A DNA stretch of 64,000 nt. Source: Anthonomus grandis grandis (Eukaryota; Arthropoda; Insecta; Coleoptera; Curculionidae). The DNA is taken from positions 2,003,100-2,067,099 of the forward strand of contig NC_065554.1 in NCBI RefSeq assembly GCF_022605725.1. The letters are read 5' to 3'. This document shows positions 55,146-64,000 of this stretch, piece after piece. Position numbers and translations under genes: made by a program. The notes beneath the pieces are model-generated. The model did no database searches. It saw only the letters and a program-made list of their open reading frames with translations, and was not told the DNA's origin. Positions within the stretch are counted from its first letter, which is position 1. Each line of letters begins with the position of its first letter.

Positions 55146-56891
55146 AGTTCACAATACGGCGAACTAACAAGAAAACTATTGGATGTTATTAGCGAGACTT
55201 AAAAACGCTTTAACAATCGCAAGAAGAGAGGCTAAAATGATATTTAACTGAAATATTTACATATTTTGCTTCCATGGTTACCTTTTGTTTCCATAGCCTA
55301 CTAACTCAACTTTCCTATGCACAGTTTTCCCAAAATAGGCCCATTTGGTCAACTTGGTTTAGTTAACACCCTGTATAAATAAACGTATAACGATCAATCC
55401 TGTATGTCGGATTTTCTAAAAGAGTACTATGAGTTTGTTTAAAAAAATACTTATATAAAAGGAGTTTATTCAGTTTGTCTAAGCAAATAGGAGTTTATCG
55501 CCATTTTTGTCATTTTTATTTTCGAATGGACACTTTTTTTTTATACCTTTTGTTTAAGAAATGATATCGAAGTGCCGTTTTCATCAGTTTCTTTGGTTTT
55601 CTTCCCCGCTTTTAATGGCGTAAAAAAATATATATAGTTGCATTTGAGTTTTTTGAAATAATCCGACAGAAAGGGTTAGTCACAAGTCAACGCCCTCTAG
55701 CGGATTTTAGGAAAAGTAATTTGAAATTTTTTTTTGGTTGAAAAAATAAGCCAACAATAGACATAAAAAAAAAATATGTTTAAAAAAAATCGATCCAATC
55801 ATAGCTGATTTTCTGCTGTTTTCTTTATTCAAGCTAAAAACCCCCCCCACCACTTTAATTGACAACTGACAGAAATTTTTGTAGGAACTTTTTTGTGAGG
55901 AAATCTTCCTAGAATATTAATATAATATTTTGAGGTGTACGTTATTGGAGGTTTTTTGGCAAAAATGCAGTTTTAAGATTTAAAGAAGCTGTCGCGCCCT
56001 CTAGCGGTTGACCAATGAACTTCAAAATAATTTCCAGCATTTTTTTTTGGCCACTTTTATTAAAAAATTTTTTTTTCAAGGGGCTACGACTATTAGGGCC
56101 TGAGATATCGCCGACGTCCATTTTTAGTTGGCCACCCGGTACATACGTCAGTTTATTACAAAAAGCTATCGATCCGGCAGTAACGAACATTATTTAAAAT
56201 GATAATAACAATCAATATGTTGAAGGCGATGGTGCGTCCTCTTATTACGCAATAACCATCCGCAACTATTTAAATGAGAACTATATTGGTCGCTGGATTG
56301 GATGGAGAGGTTGCCTAATCTTTCACCTCTGGATCTTTTTCTGTGTGGTAATCTAAAGAGTAAAATCTATACTGCCCAACCAGCTTCAATTGAACAATTG
56401 CGTGAAAGGAGTGCATTTGAATGCAATAGATAACTCCTGGTATGATACGAAATGTGCAACGGCGATTTAAACAAAATCTGTATTATTGTATGGGGATTAA
56501 TGGTGACCATTTTCAGCATTTGTTGGACTAGTGTTTATGTAAGACTGCTATAAATAAATAGTTTGATAAAGAATTGTGATTATTTTCTAAAAAACTGTAT
56601 TAAATTTAAAAATAGTTAATAGTTTGAGAACCGCTGAAGTAAAATCCTTTAAACTAGATGTAGCCGTAAAGAGAATCAAAAGACCTTTCAAACAAGGTAT
56701 AACCCGATCCACTATTCCATTTAACATTTTTGAGATTAGCTCAATCCTGGCTAAAGGATTACAAATTGGGGGTGGTATTATACCTTGAAAATGTTTCACC
56801 TAGTAATCTAAATTGCATGTTCGAGCGTTTTCTTTTTAAAATCTTTACGACACCGACATGGCCGCCGTTTCGTTTTTATTTAGCTACCGGC

Positions 56892-58481
56892 TAGTTCGGT
56901 TGGAATGGTTATTTTTTTGGATGAAAAGTTATTGTTGTTTTTTTGTTCGATGCACGATTGTTGCAAAATAATTTAAAATGCTTAAACCTTATTTTAATAA
57001 TCAAAAGATATTTTTATTACTTATATTATTAATGTTTTTTATTGAAGAAGGAACTTTTTTTATTTTATAATTTTGGCTAATTAACTTTGTCCTGTTGGTT
57101 GGATGAAAAGTTTCACTCCGCGGGGATAGAATGTAGAGAATTTAATCATCTTAATTTTTGTCCTACACATTTTTCTGTTCGACTTATGACTTTACCAGGA
57201 AATCAAGTTCAACGTTTCTCAAAAAAATAGCAAGAAATAAAAATGTGTGTTTTTCAGTATTTCTGGTAGACCGCTTACTACTAAAAAGAAACAAATAATA
57301 AACAGATTTTGTAAACTTAAAATGCCGGATTATTATGATTTCTGAATTATCACTTAAAATTTAAAAAAACAGGAGATAGAAGGGCGTTATTAATTTTAAG
57401 TCAATTTAAAAATTAATATTGAACAGCTTTATTATACCCTACAAATGTTTAGGCTGAACTTATTATTTATGCATTCAGAGGTGTGGGTGGTTCTGGTATA
57501 CAAAATTAACTTTTGTCCTGCATAATGATTTATGTTACTTTTATTGTATGGTAATAAGGCGATAGTAAAAATATTGCATTTTAATAAATGATACTTTTCT
57601 ACTTTTATTCAGATGAAAAATTATGCTTATTTAATATTAATTATACGGCAGATGATCATTATTGTAAATTATTCCTATATTAAAAAGGGTTATAATCGTT
57701 ATGTTGCTTGCATAAAATAAAGTAAAGAAAAAAACTCGCTATCAATTATAATAATAAAATTTTCATAGTAAGATTTATAGTAAAACTAAGAAAGTTATAA
57801 GTTTATTTTAACTGAAAAGAGAAGGTTGCATTTGAACAAGTTGAACTATGTTTCATGTCAATATATTAATTTTAATATCATGATAGATGTATGGTTTTAT
57901 TTATTTGTATGGTTTATATCATTTTTTTATGGTTTATATTATTTTATAAGTATAATTTAATTTTCTTTTGACACATGAAGCTATTGTCTTGCAATCTTAT
58001 ATAATGCACCTTTTCAACTTTATTAAATTCTCTAGAAGTAGCTGAGTCAATAAAAAAGCTCTATTTCACTAATCCCTTCTATCAGAAACATAATTTTAAA
58101 TCTGGGATCTCCGATTATTTTGACAAATTTATTTTACTTTATCGTTATCGTTAATCGTTATGATATGGAATAAGTACGACTCTGCTAATACCTAGCATTT
58201 CACTTATGATAAGTTTATTTAAGAATTTGTGTTGGTATTGCATATCATAATATTGGTTTGTATGTCATTAAAGTCTAACACGTTCAACTAGTACTCTAGT
58301 TTGAATAACATTTTTCTTTAGGACATCTCTTTTGGATTCTTTAATACATGCTTCGATATATCTATCAGTTTATTTTATATATAACTCTTACCATAGTTGT
58401 TATAAGGAATTTTGCATAATACATCTCACTGCAAATGTTAGTAAGTAAGAAGTTAAGTTATTAAAAAGTGAGTGAAGTTAC
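56892..58481. other. No recognisable gene
   Basis: AT-rich with no long open frame. A ggatgaaaagtt motif occurs twice (56919 and 57101). No terminal repeats or RNA motifs were recognised. Confidence 0.3.
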
Positions 58482-59021
58482 CTAAAAAGTAAAAGTAAGT
58501 GTAAATAAAATTAAATTAAGTATACAGAAAGTCAGCAAAGAGAATTCATAGTTTACAACCAGTTTAATGAATAACTGTACCATTTTCATATCTTTAGATC
58601 TAATAAATGAGCATATTTTGTATTGTACAAGTTTGTTTCTCTTTCTCTTAGCACTGACCCAATTATTTATTAAGTTAATTGGTTTAGCGCCATATAAACT
58701 GTGATCCTTCAATGAACGTAAGAAGTTAAATATATACAATTCACTACTACTCTCGAGTGGTACAATTAAACAATTGTGTTCCCCTCTATTCCCTTCTCCC
58801 CAGCAGTTTTCTGCCAAACAGACATACCTTTTAAAAAATGGCACAGAAAAAGATGGTTTACTCAGACAAGTGGTTTTCGTTGAATTTGAAACATGCTCAA
58901 AAAGCGACTGAAGCATAGAGTGGTAAAAAGGTAAAATCATTGCCCGTTGTTTAATGATAATATCTCTAGTCAGTTCACTAGGGTTATTTCTAAATAGAGC
59001 TACCATGTTTAAAAATATCAA
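58482..59021 (-). CDS. Unidentified open frame, 5' end cut by a mariner insertion
   Basis: An uninterrupted minus-strand frame of about 180 codons ends at 58482, long for such AT-rich DNA. The peptide contains FKRYVCLAENCWGEGNRGEH, LRSLKDHSLYGAKPINLINN, a basic WVSAKRKRNK, and a hydrophobic, possibly membrane-spanning C-terminus rich in Leu, Ile and Phe. I recognise no domain. Its upstream end coincides with the left end of the mariner element at 59026, so any natural start was displaced. It could be a fragment of a retroelement, a host exon or chance. Confidence 0.3.
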   Translation of the reverse strand: MIFLNMVALFRNNPSELTRDIIIKQRAMILPFYHSMLQSLFEHVSNSTKTTCLSKPSFSVPFFKRYVCLAENCWGEGNRGEHNCLIVPLESSSELYIFNFLRSLKDHSLYGAKPINLINNWVSAKRKRNKLVQYKICSFIRSKDMKMVQLFIKLVVNYEFSLLTFCILNLILFTLTFTF

Positions 59022-59546
59022 TATACAGGGTGTCCGGAAAAAGGAGGCCAATCCGCCGCCACATATAGGTCAGACCAAAATAATGCGACTTTCGTTAATT
59101 TTTTAATTGGGCGCTCGGTATTCAATATACAGGGCGTCAAAATGAGAAATATAAAATCGTTTTTTTTTAATAAGTCGAGTGTTTCATAAGATATTAAATT
59201 AAAATTTGGTGTGAGGGTTTTTTTTGAAACGAGAAATTGAAATCGGTTTACGAATTTGCTATACCTCGCAGAAGGCGCCACCTGCGGTATATTGCATGTG
59301 TTAAAAATGCCAAATTTTTTTGTACCCCTGTATAATAAAGTTCTAGTAAAAAAATCTAATTATCCAATTTTTTCTTGTAAAAAAAGTATTCTTTGTAAAT
59401 GTTGGCCTGAAAATCCGTTTATTAGATATCTTAATTTTAAAATCTAGATGCAATTTAACAAGTTAACAAAATAAACGTAAATTTTTTCTTCTAAAGTAAT
59501 GCTAAATTATTTATTATAATAAAAATCATAGAATAAATACCCTAAA

Positions 59547-60509
59547 TTATTTGTCTACGTGACCTCCATTTATTTGTGTACACATACGAGCCCTCTTTAT
59601 TAATGAAAATCTAAGGCTTTGAAAAATATTTGGTTTCAACCTGAAATACTCTCCAGCTGCAATGATTCTTTCCCTTAAATTATCATGAAATCTTTTATAC
59701 ATCCCCAGACTGTAAAATCCAAAGATATAAGGTCGGGCGAACGGGGTGGACACGGAACAGGAGCATTTCGACCCCTACCAATCCAACGATTAGAAAATAC
59801 TTGATGTAAATAGTTCCTAACATTTATAGCAAAATGAGCCGGAGCACCATCGAGTTGAAACCAAAGATTTTGTCTTAAATTTAGAGGCAAATCATCAAGC
59901 AAATCGAGCAGTATTTCATGTAGAAACAACAGAAACCAGTCAAGTTATCTGGTAAAATGAAAGGTCCTAAAAGAAAGTTATCCAGAACACCTGCCCACTT
60001 GATGATGTGTCTCAACTATGGCCCTAGGATTCTCTTCAGCCAATATGTGTGCGTTATGGATATTTGTCATGCCGTTTCTCGTGAACGTGGCCTCGTCAGC
60101 AAACAGAATCGCCCTTATAAAATCCACATTTCTATTATTCATTTCACATAACCATGTACAAAAGTCTTGCCTCGGGATCGTCGGGTATTTGGGTGAAGAT
60201 GAAATGGGTAAAGTTATTGAACTCCGTAAAATATTATGTGTCTTGGTTTTCTCAATTCTCACCCGTTCAGCCAAAACCCTAATACTATTATTTGGTGATT
60301 CTTCGACAATTTTTAAAATTTCTTCCTCTTGCCCTAATTGCACCGCACGAGGTCCGCCGCAATTCCCCTTCTGTCTTTCGATGAAACTTCCAGTCTCCCT
60401 TAGGCAGTAAGTCAAATTTAAAAAATATTTTCTTTTGGGATGAAATCGATTTGGGAATGTCTGGGTATAGCGTCCGAGTTAAGAATTGACAGGTATTTAC
60501 CGTTAACAA
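59547..60509 (-). pseudogene. DUF4817/DDE_3 mariner-like transposase, frameshifted
   Basis: The minus-strand order is a shortened DUF4817 (LYPDIPKSISSQKK, then RETGSFIERQKGN), a second helix-turn-helix (EESPNNSIRVLAERVRI and NILRSS), then AILFADEATFTRNGM (first Asp), AEENPRAIVETHHQ, LWFQLDGAPAHFAINVRNYL (second Asp) and PPRSPDLISLDFTVWG (third Asp). The triad is intact. The usual end GGHFEHL has become GGHVDK at 59547. Frame changes lie near 60400, 59960 and 59700. The first helices of DUF4817 were not found, so the true start is uncertain. Confidence 0.9.
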
Positions 60510-60575
60510 TAATATTTAAAACTTACCAAACATCAAAAACATATCCGCCATTTCGGAAATGACTCATAGACTACT

Positions 60576-60628
60576 AATGACTCATAGACCAAGAAATGTA
60601 CCCTACATTTCTTGGTCTATGAGTCATT
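60576..60628. repeat. Perfect 25-bp hairpin with 3-base loop
   Basis: The arm starting aatgactcatagaccaagaa (60576-60600) is the exact inverse of 60604-60628, around the loop ccc. A partial copy actcatagacta lies just upstream (60561-60573). It sits between the transposase and the right terminal repeat. Confidence 0.85.
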
Positions 60629-61239
60629 ATGGTTTTATAAGTTGTAAGAAAACACACCAAATACAAATATGTAATTAAAAAAAGTAGATTTATTTTAGGA
60701 GTAATTGAGAAGCTTGTAAGGAGCGTCAAAGGTGTTTAAATTTGTTACTTTGACAGTATGTAAAAAGTTACTGGATCCCGAGGTCAGCCAATTTGTTTAG
60801 AAAGAAGTATCTAGATTTTAAAATTAAGATATCTAATAAACGGATTCTCAGGCCGACATTTACTAAGAATACTTTTTTTACAAGAAAAAATTGGATAATT
60901 AGATTTTTTTACTAGAACTTTATTATACAGGGGTACAAAAAAATTTGGCATTTTTAACACATGCAATATACCGCAGGTGGCGCCTTCTGCAAGGTATAGC
61001 AAATCCGTGAACGGATTTCAATTTCTCGTTCCAAGAAACGCCCTCATACCAAATTTTAATTTAATATCTTGTGAAACACTCGACTTATTTAAAAAAAAAG
61101 AGTCGATATTTCTCATTTTGACGCCCTGTATATTGAATACCGAGCGCCCAATTAAAAAATGGCATAACGAAAGTCGCATTATTTTGGTCCACCCCATATG
61201 TGGCCGGCAGATTGGCCTCCTTTTTCCGGATACCCTGTA

Positions 61240-61624
61240 TAATGTTCGGGCAGTGGTTTAGACTGGGTAAAGTTATAAGATTCAAAGTTATTTTTTGTTT
61301 TACAAATTACATTTGTTTCTTATCTGTTTTGTGGGATCTTTCAATAATTATCTGTAAGAAGTGTTTTTTTTGATAAGTTATTAGTTTTATTTATCAAAAT
61401 ATTTGTATTATCTTTGTCGACTGTTGTAACTAACAAGTTAAAGTGGTTTTTAAAAAATGATCTTGTTATTTTATTGGATAAACTAAAGTATGTATCGTTT
61501 TAATTCGCAATTAGTTTAGAAGCATCTGCAAAAGTAGTAATGATACTGTTAATACACTTTAATTTTGAACGTGTTCGGCCTTCAAAAGCTGATAACAAGC
61601 ATATTCTAAAGTATAACGAAAATA
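61240..61624. other. No recognisable gene
   Basis: AT-rich spacer between the mariner element and the hammerhead-bearing inverted repeat. No signal was seen. Confidence 0.3.
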
Positions 61625-61671
61625 CTGCAGTCTCCTTTCACTTATTTATCAAACATTAATTTTTTTTAAAT

Positions 61672-61713
61672 TCCCGGCATGTTTCGGATACAGTGGTGTC
61701 CACCATCAGGGGA
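61672..61713 (-). ncRNA. Hammerhead motif, inverted copy, two core mutations
   Basis: On the minus strand TCCC precedes CTGATGG (the final core A is G), then a stem II starting GGACA, GAAA and ACATGCC. The last would be ACATGTC in an active motif. Stem I TCCC/GGGA is kept. The changes in the core and at the cleavage triplet suggest loss of activity. Confidence 0.55.
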
Positions 61714-61847
61714 TAAAAGGTTTAAAATTGGTATCAAATATAAAGTATGCTAAAAAATATATTTTTTATCATATGTTCTATTAGAGGGTTTTTTGACACG
61801 GAATCAAACCCTGCGGCGTATTTCTGATACCAATTTTAAACCTTTTA

Positions 61848-61893
61848 TCCCCTGATGATGGACACCACTGAACATGTCCGAAACATGTCGGGA
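61848..61893 (+). ncRNA. Hammerhead ribozyme motif (type I), complete core
   Basis: CTGATGA (61852-61858) is followed by stem II GGACA/TGTCC (61860-61864, 61875-61879), GAAA (61880-61883), then CATGTC. ACATGT forms the very short, self-complementary stem III, and the predicted cleavage is after C61889 (GTC). Stem I TCCC (61848-61851) pairs with GGGA (61890-61893). All invariant core bases are present. Tiny stem III is typical of Penelope-like and retrozyme hammerheads, which may act as dimers. No protein gene is attached here. Confidence 0.75.
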
Positions 61894-61940
61894 ATTTTAA
61901 AAAACTAAATGTTTAATAAATAAGTGGAGAGAAACTGCAG

Positions 61941-62363
61941 GATTTTCATCTTAATCTATGACTCCACTGCAAGTAAAGACTATTTCTTCACACATATACT
62001 CTACATTAATAATCATGGCTTTCAGAAGAAGAAATTTTGGGTTGTAGGTTGTATCTTGTGTATTTACTCTTGTAAAATTTAGAAATCATCCTTCATGTTT
62101 GGATAAATTAGGGAGTAGATAACTATTTATTATTTATAAATTATATTTTGTACAATTTAAACACCATATTAACCACTATACAGATCGTGTTATCGTGAGT
62201 TACGTATTACCCAAAATAATGGCAACACCGCTTGGTTGCGGCTTGCAGGCGGTGGAATTTTTCGTTTTTATTTTTTGAGCCGGGAGTCAGCAGACCTCAC
62301 TTTGCTGTGTTACTGTACGTTGCATTAATAATTTTTAAGCGTTATTTTCGTGTTTTTTTCGCT
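61941..62363. other. Upstream region of a mariner-like copy
   Basis: No ORF of its own. The part from 62218 is GC-richer and open into the next frame. I could not define a left terminal inverted repeat for the transposase that starts at 62364. Confidence 0.35.
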
Positions 62364-63435
62364 ATGGCTGTTTATACCCCTTCCGAAAGAGTTCAACTAA
62401 TTAAATGGTTTTATGGAGGAAATTCGGCAGTACAATGTAGAGATTTGTTTTCAGTGACATTTGAAAATAGACCGATTCTTGTGCAAAAACGGTTTTAAAT
62501 GTGGTTACAAATTTTGAGACATCTTTTTGTCTTCAAGTAAAAAATGCTACACAAAACGTCAACCTGTTGAAGTGGTCCAGGATATAGAACGGCGGGAAGA
62601 AATGGTTTGCAGTACCCTAGAACTTGATTCGACACGGTCCACTAGAAGTGTTGGAGAGGAACTAGGAATAAGCAATAAAACTGTTGCTCGTATCTGGAAA
62701 AAATATGGGTACAATTGTTTCAAGTATTCAAAAACTCAGGAAATATTTCCTGAAGACCAGTGGCGAAGAATGGAATTTTGTGAAACCATAATGGAAAAGG
62801 CAAATGAAAACGAATATTTTTTAAACAATATTTTGTTTTCTGATGAATCTTTTTTTCCATTACATGGCAAACACAATCCTTCCATTGTTCGTTATCGGTC
62901 TCAGGAAAACGAGCACAGAAGTTTTTAGTTTCGTACCCAGTATCCTCAGAAATTGAATGTTTGGGCAGGTATTTTAGGCGACAATGTTATAGGGCCATTT
63001 TTTATTAATAACACTTTAAACGCTCAAAAGTACCTTGAGTTGCTGCAAAACCAAGTTCTTCCTGCCATTCAAATCCTACCTGATGTAGACCTGGGATCGG
63101 TTTATTTTCAGCAAGATGGCTGTCCTGCTCATAACGCGGCTAGGGTAAAATAATTTTTAACAAATACTTTTCCTAACCGCCTTATTAGTAGGACTGGTGA
63201 TATTAAATGGCCTCCTAGATCTCCAAATGACTTTTAACTGTGGGGTTACCTTAAGCAGACCATTTACAAGCATGAATTTAGTAGGCCAACAAATTTAGAG
63301 GAGTTGCAAAATAAAATTGTCGAAGGTGCCAATTCCATTTTACCTGAAACTCTTTTGGAGATGCGAAATAGCTTTTACGATAGGTTAAGTTTTTGTTTAG
63401 CAAAAGAAGGCGGTTTATTTGAGCCTTTTATTTAA
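62364..63435 (+). pseudogene. Mariner-like (DUF4817/DDE_3) transposase, nearly full length
   Basis: ATG at 62364 gives MAVYTPSERVQLIKWFYGGN (DUF4817). After a frameshift near 62490, DSTRSTRSVGEELGISNKTV is the second helix-turn-helix. The catalytic domain has ILFSDESFFPLHG (first Asp), PQKLNVWAGILGDNVIGPFF, VYFQQDGCPAHNAARVK (second Asp) and KWPPRSPNDF, where the third motif has lost about four residues and runs into a stop before LWGYLKQTIYKHEF. The end is EGGLFEPFI. Stops also follow VQKRF, HRSF and ARVK. Length is about 355 codons, full size. The copy at 37800-38117 is a fragment of the same subfamily. Confidence 0.9.
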
Positions 63436-64000
63436 AAAATGATATGTTGTTAAGTTTGTTTATTAGAGTTTTATTTCTGATTTTTTATTATATTTTTATC
63501 AGAGTTGATATTTTATTTTTTATTAGAATAACGCTTTAATTTTCATTATGCAAAACACAGCATATTAAACATTTTAAGATTACAATTCTATGCGGTTTTA
63601 CACATTGTCATGTCTGTAAAACCCGCATTAGAGTAAATATTTTAAAAATGCCTGGATTTTCGCGTAATATTTTGGGACATTTCGTCGCCAAACGACGCAG
63701 CTCCCATGAAAGTCAGATGTTTACTAATCCCGTCCTCGGGCCGGCCGGGGCGGTGCTCTGTCGCAGGCACTCGTACACGCGCGACGTTGCAAAATTTCGC
63801 CTCTATGCGGTTTCCTATAAGTAACGAACGAAAACGCTATCTGTATGTCATTATTTGTATTACATTCTATTATTGTATTATACATTGTATACAGTGCTTT
63901 CATTTCAAAACGATCCACCCTTAATAACTTTCTTAAAAAAAAATAAAAAATAAAAAACACGTCAAATTAGATATACAAGGGGACGTTTAATTATGCAGTT
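63436..64000. other. Hairpin and GC-rich patch at the right window edge
   Basis: An imperfect hairpin at 63590-63628 pairs atgcggttttaca with tgtaaaacccgcat. The motif tatgcggttt recurs at 63806. The segment 63690-63835 is strongly GC-rich with several CpG, unlike the rest of the window. It shows no tRNA-like or coding signal that I can name and could be the edge of another element. Confidence 0.4.

Larger units (their letters stand above)
53441..55373. mobile_element. Innermost mariner-like element
   Basis: The left end cagggtgttaactaaataaa at 53441 and the inverted right end at 55373 are flanked by TA (53439-53440, 55374-55375). Terminal repeats are about 75-80 bp and include aattggcctattttgggaaa, matched near 55330-55350. 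The element sits in the 3-base centre of the surrounding palindrome. It carries its own spliced transposase. Confidence 0.85.
52694..56139. mobile_element. Long palindromic element (middle layer), ~745-bp arms
   Basis: The left end ccgggtggccaactaagaat at 52694 and the inverted right end at 56139 are flanked by TA (52692-52693, 56140-56141). The arms 52694-53438 and 55376-56139 are inverse copies along their whole length, leaving almost no unique centre. The arms contain no ORF. Motifs such as gtggtggggggcgttt and ctagagggcgcc resemble the terminal repeats of the element at 43595-46401, so it is probably a non-autonomous relative. Confidence 0.85.
51717..56531 (+). pseudogene. Mariner-like transposase split by a nested element
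   Basis: Part 1 (51717-51884) reads YTPEERIEI, a stop, VELFFAYNQNAFQIAELF and ITKFRETGSV, the DUF4817-type domain. Part 2 (52550-52691) has FLDECSFF with the first catalytic Asp and QKFKVWCNIYGGHIIGQFF. It stops in codons for GDMY at 52691, where the second element begins. Part 3 (56142-56531) resumes YVSLLQKAIDPAVTNI, DGASSYYAITIRNYLNENY (second Asp), LPNLSPLDLFLCGNLKSKIY (third Asp decayed to Asn) and GINGDHFQHLLD. The region 51885-52549 is badly decayed. The split is clean, so the two parts can be aligned across the insertion. Confidence 0.8.
51256..56890. mobile_element. Outer mariner-like element of a three-level nest
   Basis: The left end cagggtagctaaacgataac at 51256 (after TA) is matched by the inverted right end near 56890, where the last bases are altered (agctaccgg). 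The inner parts of the terminal repeats match well: caaaatctgtattat at 56476 is the inverse of the segment near 51545, and gagaaccgctgaagt at 56627 of that near 51415. The right repeat carries about 80 extra bases. Its own transposase is on the plus strand and is cut in two by the second element. Confidence 0.8.
59026..61237. mobile_element. Mariner-like element with compound terminal repeats
   Basis: The left end cagggtgtccggaaaaagga at 59026 and the inverted right end at 61237 are flanked by TA (59024-59025, 61238-61239). The terminal repeats are about 430 bp. A second tatacagggcgtcaaaat lies about 105 bp inside the left end (59130) and its inverse inside the right end (about 61130). The transposase is on the minus strand. 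Confidence 0.9.
61625..61940. repeat. Inverted repeat carrying two hammerhead motifs
   Basis: The arms 61625-61738 and about 61825-61940 are inverse copies, starting and ending in ctgcag. Each contains acttatttat, one hammerhead motif and ccttttatcccctgatg. The spacer of about 85 bp is AT-rich. The layout is like the repeat at 37036-37213. Confidence 0.85.

Noticed and set aside
59256..59447. 63-codon frame repeated almost identically at 60811-61002
   Set aside because: The two are the inverted terminal repeats of one mariner-like element, so the shared peptide reflects repeat identity and not coding selection.
63706..63960. Opposed short frames across the GC-rich patch
   Set aside because: GC-rich DNA has few stops by chance; no domain signal on either strand.
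1..64000. tRNA, rRNA or snRNA genes and integrated viral genes
   Set aside because: No cloverleaf with A/B boxes, no rRNA-like blocks and no viral polymerase or capsid motifs were noticed; a tRNAscan or Rfam search would be decisive.

Overview
The window reads as AT-rich euchromatin or heterochromatin of an arthropod, most likely an insect. The reasons are spliced eukaryotic-type open reading frames, DUF4817/DDE_3 mariner-like elements with TA target duplications, and remnants of P, piggyBac, MULE, PIF/Harbinger, Gypsy and LINE elements. I found no convincing intact host gene, no tRNA or rRNA, and nothing prokaryotic. It is a transposon graveyard with several layers of nesting.

Layout. 0-3.4 kb: a Harbinger element cut by the left window edge (Myb-like ORF on +, spliced transposase on -), then a LINE RT scrap. 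4.6-6.6 kb: a decayed DUF7869-type gene on -. 8.5-9.4 kb: a foldback element. 10.2-10.7 kb: a Tc3-like transposase fragment. 13.5-15.3 kb: two inverted-repeat elements. 15.5-23.0 kb: a mariner-like element split by a MULE. The MULE carries a SWIM-type transposase, a palindromic MITE in an apparent intron, and a 3' piece of piggyBac transposase. 25-29 kb: a hammerhead-like scrap, a second Harbinger remnant, a MITE within a MITE, and a Gypsy RT scrap. 31.2-32.7 kb: a 1.55 kb palindrome with 9-bp target duplications. 33-34 kb: Gypsy pol. 37-38 kb: two hammerhead-like loci and another mariner-type fragment. 38.8-41.8 kb: a satellite array split by a mariner-like element. 41.8-42.8 kb: Gypsy gag/protease and LINE scraps. 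43.6-46.4 kb: a mariner-like element with 0.6 kb terminal repeats. 48.0-50.2 kb: a nearly full-length P-element transposase. 51.3-56.9 kb: three elements nested inside one another. 59.0-61.2 kb: another mariner-like element. 61.6-61.9 kb: an inverted pair of hammerhead motifs. 62.4-63.4 kb: a further mariner-like transposase.

How the parts relate. Each autonomous element consists of terminal repeats plus the transposase that would act on them, and most ORFs carry stops or frameshifts, so the locus looks inactive. The most notable items are the hammerhead-ribozyme motifs (one with a complete core and paired stems), the MULE/piggyBac chimera, the near-perfect palindrome, and a mariner insertion exactly at the dyad of another palindrome. 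Family names come from motif recognition by eye; no database search was possible.
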